64,000 bases of DNA from Herbaspirillum sp. (GTDB lineage Bacteria; Pseudomonadota; Gammaproteobacteria; Burkholderiales; Burkholderiaceae_D), in assembly GCF_017744395.1 (NCBI RefSeq), contig NZ_JAGIBI010000002.1, forward strand, positions 310,001 through 374,000, in the 5' to 3' direction. The notes below the pieces were generated by a model. The model made no database searches. It had not been told where the DNA came from and saw only the letters and a list, made by a program, of their open reading frames with translations. The translations under genes were made by a program, and so were the position numbers. Of the stretch, positions 61,605 to 64,000 are shown one piece after another. Position 1 is the stretch's first letter, and the number at the start of each line of letters is the position of its first letter.

Positions 61605-62318
61605 TCAGGCGGGCGACGAGCCCAGTCGTTCCAGTTGATAGCCATAGCCGTAGACCGTGGCCAGCTTGTAGCCATGTTCCGGTTTCAGCTTGAGCTTGGT
61701 GCGCACGCGCGAGACGTGGGTATCGATGGTGCGCGTCGGCACCTCGGGTTCGGCGCCCCAGATGCGCTCCTGGATGAAGGCGCGCGACAGCGGGCGGCCC
61801 AAGTGTTCCAGCAGCAGCAGCGCTAGCTCTGCCTCCTTGCGCGTGAGGGCGGCGTCCAGCGCCGGATGTTCCTGGCTGGAGACGCGCAGGCGGTCGAGGT
61901 CGAACACGAAGCCGCCGCTGCGCACCACGTGCGCCGCCTGCGGATCGGCCGCTTGCAGCAGCAATTCCAGCCGCAGCGCCAGTTCGCCGCGGCGGATGGG
62001 CTTGACCAGGTAATCGTCGGCACCGGCTGCGCGCAGCGTTTGCAGCAAGGCTTTTTGCGCCGGGGCGGCCAGCAGCAGCACCGCGGGGACGGCGTCGCCA
62101 TCCTGCGCCGGTTGCGCAAGCAAGGCGCGCAGGCCGGCCGCGGTTTGCGCGACCTGTTGTTCCAGCCCATCCAGATCCGCCACCAGCAGGCCGACGCCAT
62201 CCTCGCGCGCGGCGGCGAAGCCTTCCACGCCGGCATAGCTTGCGCAGTCGCGCCCGGCCAGCAGCTGGCGCAGCAGGGTCGCGCAGTCGGCGGAGAAGGA
62301 GAGAATCCCGATCTTCAT
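61605..62318 (-). CDS. Response regulator with OmpR-type winged-helix output and atypical receiver
   Basis: C-terminal LTRKEAELALLLLEHLGRPLSRAFIQERIWGAEPEVPTRTIDTHVSRVRTKLKLKPEHGYKLATVYGYGYQLE; receiver retains LVADLDG and DYLVKP but lacks N-terminal acidic pair. Confidence 0.87.
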   Translation of the reverse strand: MKIGILSFSADCATLLRQLLAGRDCASYAGVEGFAAAREDGVGLLVADLDGLEQQVAQTAAGLRALLAQPAQDGDAVPAVLLLAAPAQKALLQTLRAAGADDYLVKPIRRGELALRLELLLQAADPQAAHVVRSGGFVFDLDRLRVSSQEHPALDAALTRKEAELALLLLEHLGRPLSRAFIQERIWGAEPEVPTRTIDTHVSRVRTKLKLKPEHGYKLATVYGYGYQLERLGSSPA

Positions 62319-62340
62319 GGCATCGAGGCCGTCAAAGATG

Positions 62341-62370
62341 GAAAAAAGGGCAGCCGGGCTGCCCTTTTTC
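62341..62370. terminator. Intrinsic terminator of the min operon (minus strand)
   Basis: GAAAAAAGGGCAGCCGGGCTGCCCTTTTTC; A/T tracts on both sides. Confidence 0.88.
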
Positions 62371-62388
62371 CAATGGTTCCGAGCTGCG

Positions 62389-62658
62389 TCAGACCGGCGC
62401 CGAATCGGCGTCCGGCAGCACCACGTTCACATCCAGCACTTCCAGGTTGCCCTGGCGGTCCAGCGAGATCTTGATGTCGTCGGCATTGACCTTGGTGTAC
62501 TTGGAGATCACCTCGATCAGTTCCTTGTGCAAGGCCGGCAGGAAGTCCGGGCCCTGGCGGCCGTTGGAGCGTTCGCGGGCGATGATGATCTGCAGCCGTT
62601 CCTTTGCTGCAACCGCGCTCTTGGGCTTGGCCGGGAACAGGAATGAAAGCAGGGACAT
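62389..62658 (-). CDS. minE: Cell division topological specificity factor MinE
   Basis: [64 protein letters not shown]. Confidence 0.96.
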   Translation of the reverse strand: MSLLSFLFPAKPKSAVAAKERLQIIIARERSNGRQGPDFLPALHKELIEVISKYTKVNADDIKISLDRQGNLEVLDVNVVLPDADSAPV

Positions 62659-62659
62659 A

Positions 62660-63475
62660 TTACTTACCTCCGAAAATGCGCTGCAGGAAGCCAGGCTTTT
62701 CGTAGTTGGTGAAGCGCAGCTCGACGTTCTCGCCAAGGAAGCGCGACACCACGTCCTGGTAGGCCAGGGCCACGTCGCTGTCCTTCATGTGGATCGCGGG
62801 GCTGCCCTGGTTGGAAGCGGCCAGCACCGATTCCGACTCGGGGATGATGCCGATCAGGGGAATGCGCAGGATCTCCTGGACGTCGGTGTACGACAGCATT
62901 TCGCCGCCTTCCACGCGCTTGGGCGCGTAGCGGGTGATCAGCAGGTGTTCCTTGACCGGTTCGCCGCCGCTTGATGCGCGGCGCGACTTGGCCTGGATGA
63001 TGCCGAGGATGCGGTCGGAGTCGCGCACCGAGGACACTTCCGGGTTGGTCACCACGATCGCCTCGTCGGCGAAGGTCAGCGCCATCACCGCGCCGTGCTC
63101 GATGCCGGCGGGCGAGTCGCAGATGATGTATTCGAAGTCCATCTTGGACAGGTCGTCCAGCACGCGCTCCACGCCTGCCTCGGTCAGCGCGTCCTTGTCG
63201 CGGGTCTGCGAGGCCGGCAGGATGAACAGGTTGTCGCAGTGCTTGTCCTTGATCAGGGCCTGGTTCAGCGTGGCTTCCTTGTTGATGACATTGATCAGGT
63301 CGTACACCACGCGGCGTTCGCAGCCCATGATCAGGTCGAGGTTGCGCAAGCCGACGTCGAAGTCGATCACAGCCGTCTTGTGGCCGCGCATTGCCAGGCC
63401 CGATGCGAAACTGGCGCTCGACGTCGTTTTGCCGACGCCGCCCTTACCGGAAGTCACAACGATGATTTTTGCCAC
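62660..63475 (-). CDS. minD: Septum site-determining protein MinD
   Basis: [64 protein letters not shown]-terminal LQRIFGGK. Confidence 0.98.
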   Translation of the reverse strand: MAKIIVVTSGKGGVGKTTSSASFASGLAMRGHKTAVIDFDVGLRNLDLIMGCERRVVYDLINVINKEATLNQALIKDKHCDNLFILPASQTRDKDALTEAGVERVLDDLSKMDFEYIICDSPAGIEHGAVMALTFADEAIVVTNPEVSSVRDSDRILGIIQAKSRRASSGGEPVKEHLLITRYAPKRVEGGEMLSYTDVQEILRIPLIGIIPESESVLAASNQGSPAIHMKDSDVALAYQDVVSRFLGENVELRFTNYEKPGFLQRIFGGK

Positions 63476-63546
63476 AAAAAACTCCTTAGAAAAACAGTGC
63501 GCTGATGCGATTGGATTGGGTTACGTATTCGGTTTGCGATTTGGGT

Positions 63547-64000
63547 TCAGGCCGCCTGCATCGCCAGCACGTCGATGCGTTCGCCATTGAGGCGCACCTG
63601 CACCTGCTTGCCCGCGATCTCCGCCGGGTGGCCGTTCTCGAAGGTTCGATAGACCCCGGCGATGGAAACCAGTTCCGCCTCCAGCGAGGCGGTGAAGATG
63701 CGCGCCTCGGTGTTGCCGGAGGCGCCGGCCAGCGCCCGTCCGCGCAGCGGCGCGTAGACGTGGATGCTGCCGTCGGCGATGATCTCGGCGCCATTGTTGA
63801 CCGCCGCCATCACCACCAGGTCGGCGCCGCGCGCATAAATGCGCTGGCCGGCGCGCACCGGGGTGTCGACGATCATGGTGCGCGCCGCCGGGGCCGGTGC
63901 TGCGGCCGGAGCGGGCGCAGGGGCGGGCTCCGGTTGCGGCGCCGGCTTGGCGGCGGGGGCTTCCTGCAGCGCGGCTTCCTGCGCGCGCGCATTGGCGGCG
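63547..64000 (-). CDS. minC: Septum site-determining protein MinC (5' end beyond window)
   Basis: [71 protein letters not shown]; open reading frame continues through the window edge. Confidence 0.93.
   Translation of the reverse strand, partial: AANARAQEAALQEAPAAKPAPQPEPAPAPAPAAAPAPAARTMIVDTPVRAGQRIYARGADLVVMAAVNNGAEIIADGSIHVYAPLRGRALAGASGNTEARIFTASLEAELVSIAGVYRTFENGHPAEIAGKQVQVRLNGERIDVLAMQAA

Overview
This 64 kb window looks like ordinary chromosomal backbone from a GC-rich betaproteobacterium, probably Oxalobacteraceae/Herbaspirillum-like (inferred from gene content and order only). About 59 protein-coding genes can be supported. They include DNA repair genes (rdgC, dinB, a UvrD/Rep helicase, xerC), an amino-acid ABC uptake cluster, pckG, ahpC-ahpF, birA-coaX, argB, dapF and tandem lipid A acyltransferases. 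The S-adenosylmethionine cycle cluster metK / SAH riboswitch / ahcY / holin-like / metF is present, as are slt, cca, phhA, a fused indolepyruvate ferredoxin oxidoreductase, prmC, dsbB, prfA, hemA and minCDE (minC runs off the window end). I saw no tRNA, rRNA, CRISPR array, transposase or prophage. The main points for a second look are: (1) a putative small RNA on the minus strand near 53.26-53.34 kb carrying two identical CCUCCCC(U) anti-Shine-Dalgarno-like motifs; (2) a clear SAH riboswitch before ahcY; (3) a 125 bp imperfect palindrome between ahpC and ahpF that overlaps the ahpC stop codon; (4) a nested mirror-image terminator/REP-like element pair between ahpF and dacC, with related repeats near 57.4 kb; (5) an apparently soluble double-sensor protein with a C-terminal CheW domain; (6) a stand-alone asparaginase N-domain protein; and (7) a response regulator with a degenerate receiver. 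No complete unknown multi-gene system was evident. All calls come from reading the sequence and ORF track; no searches were run.
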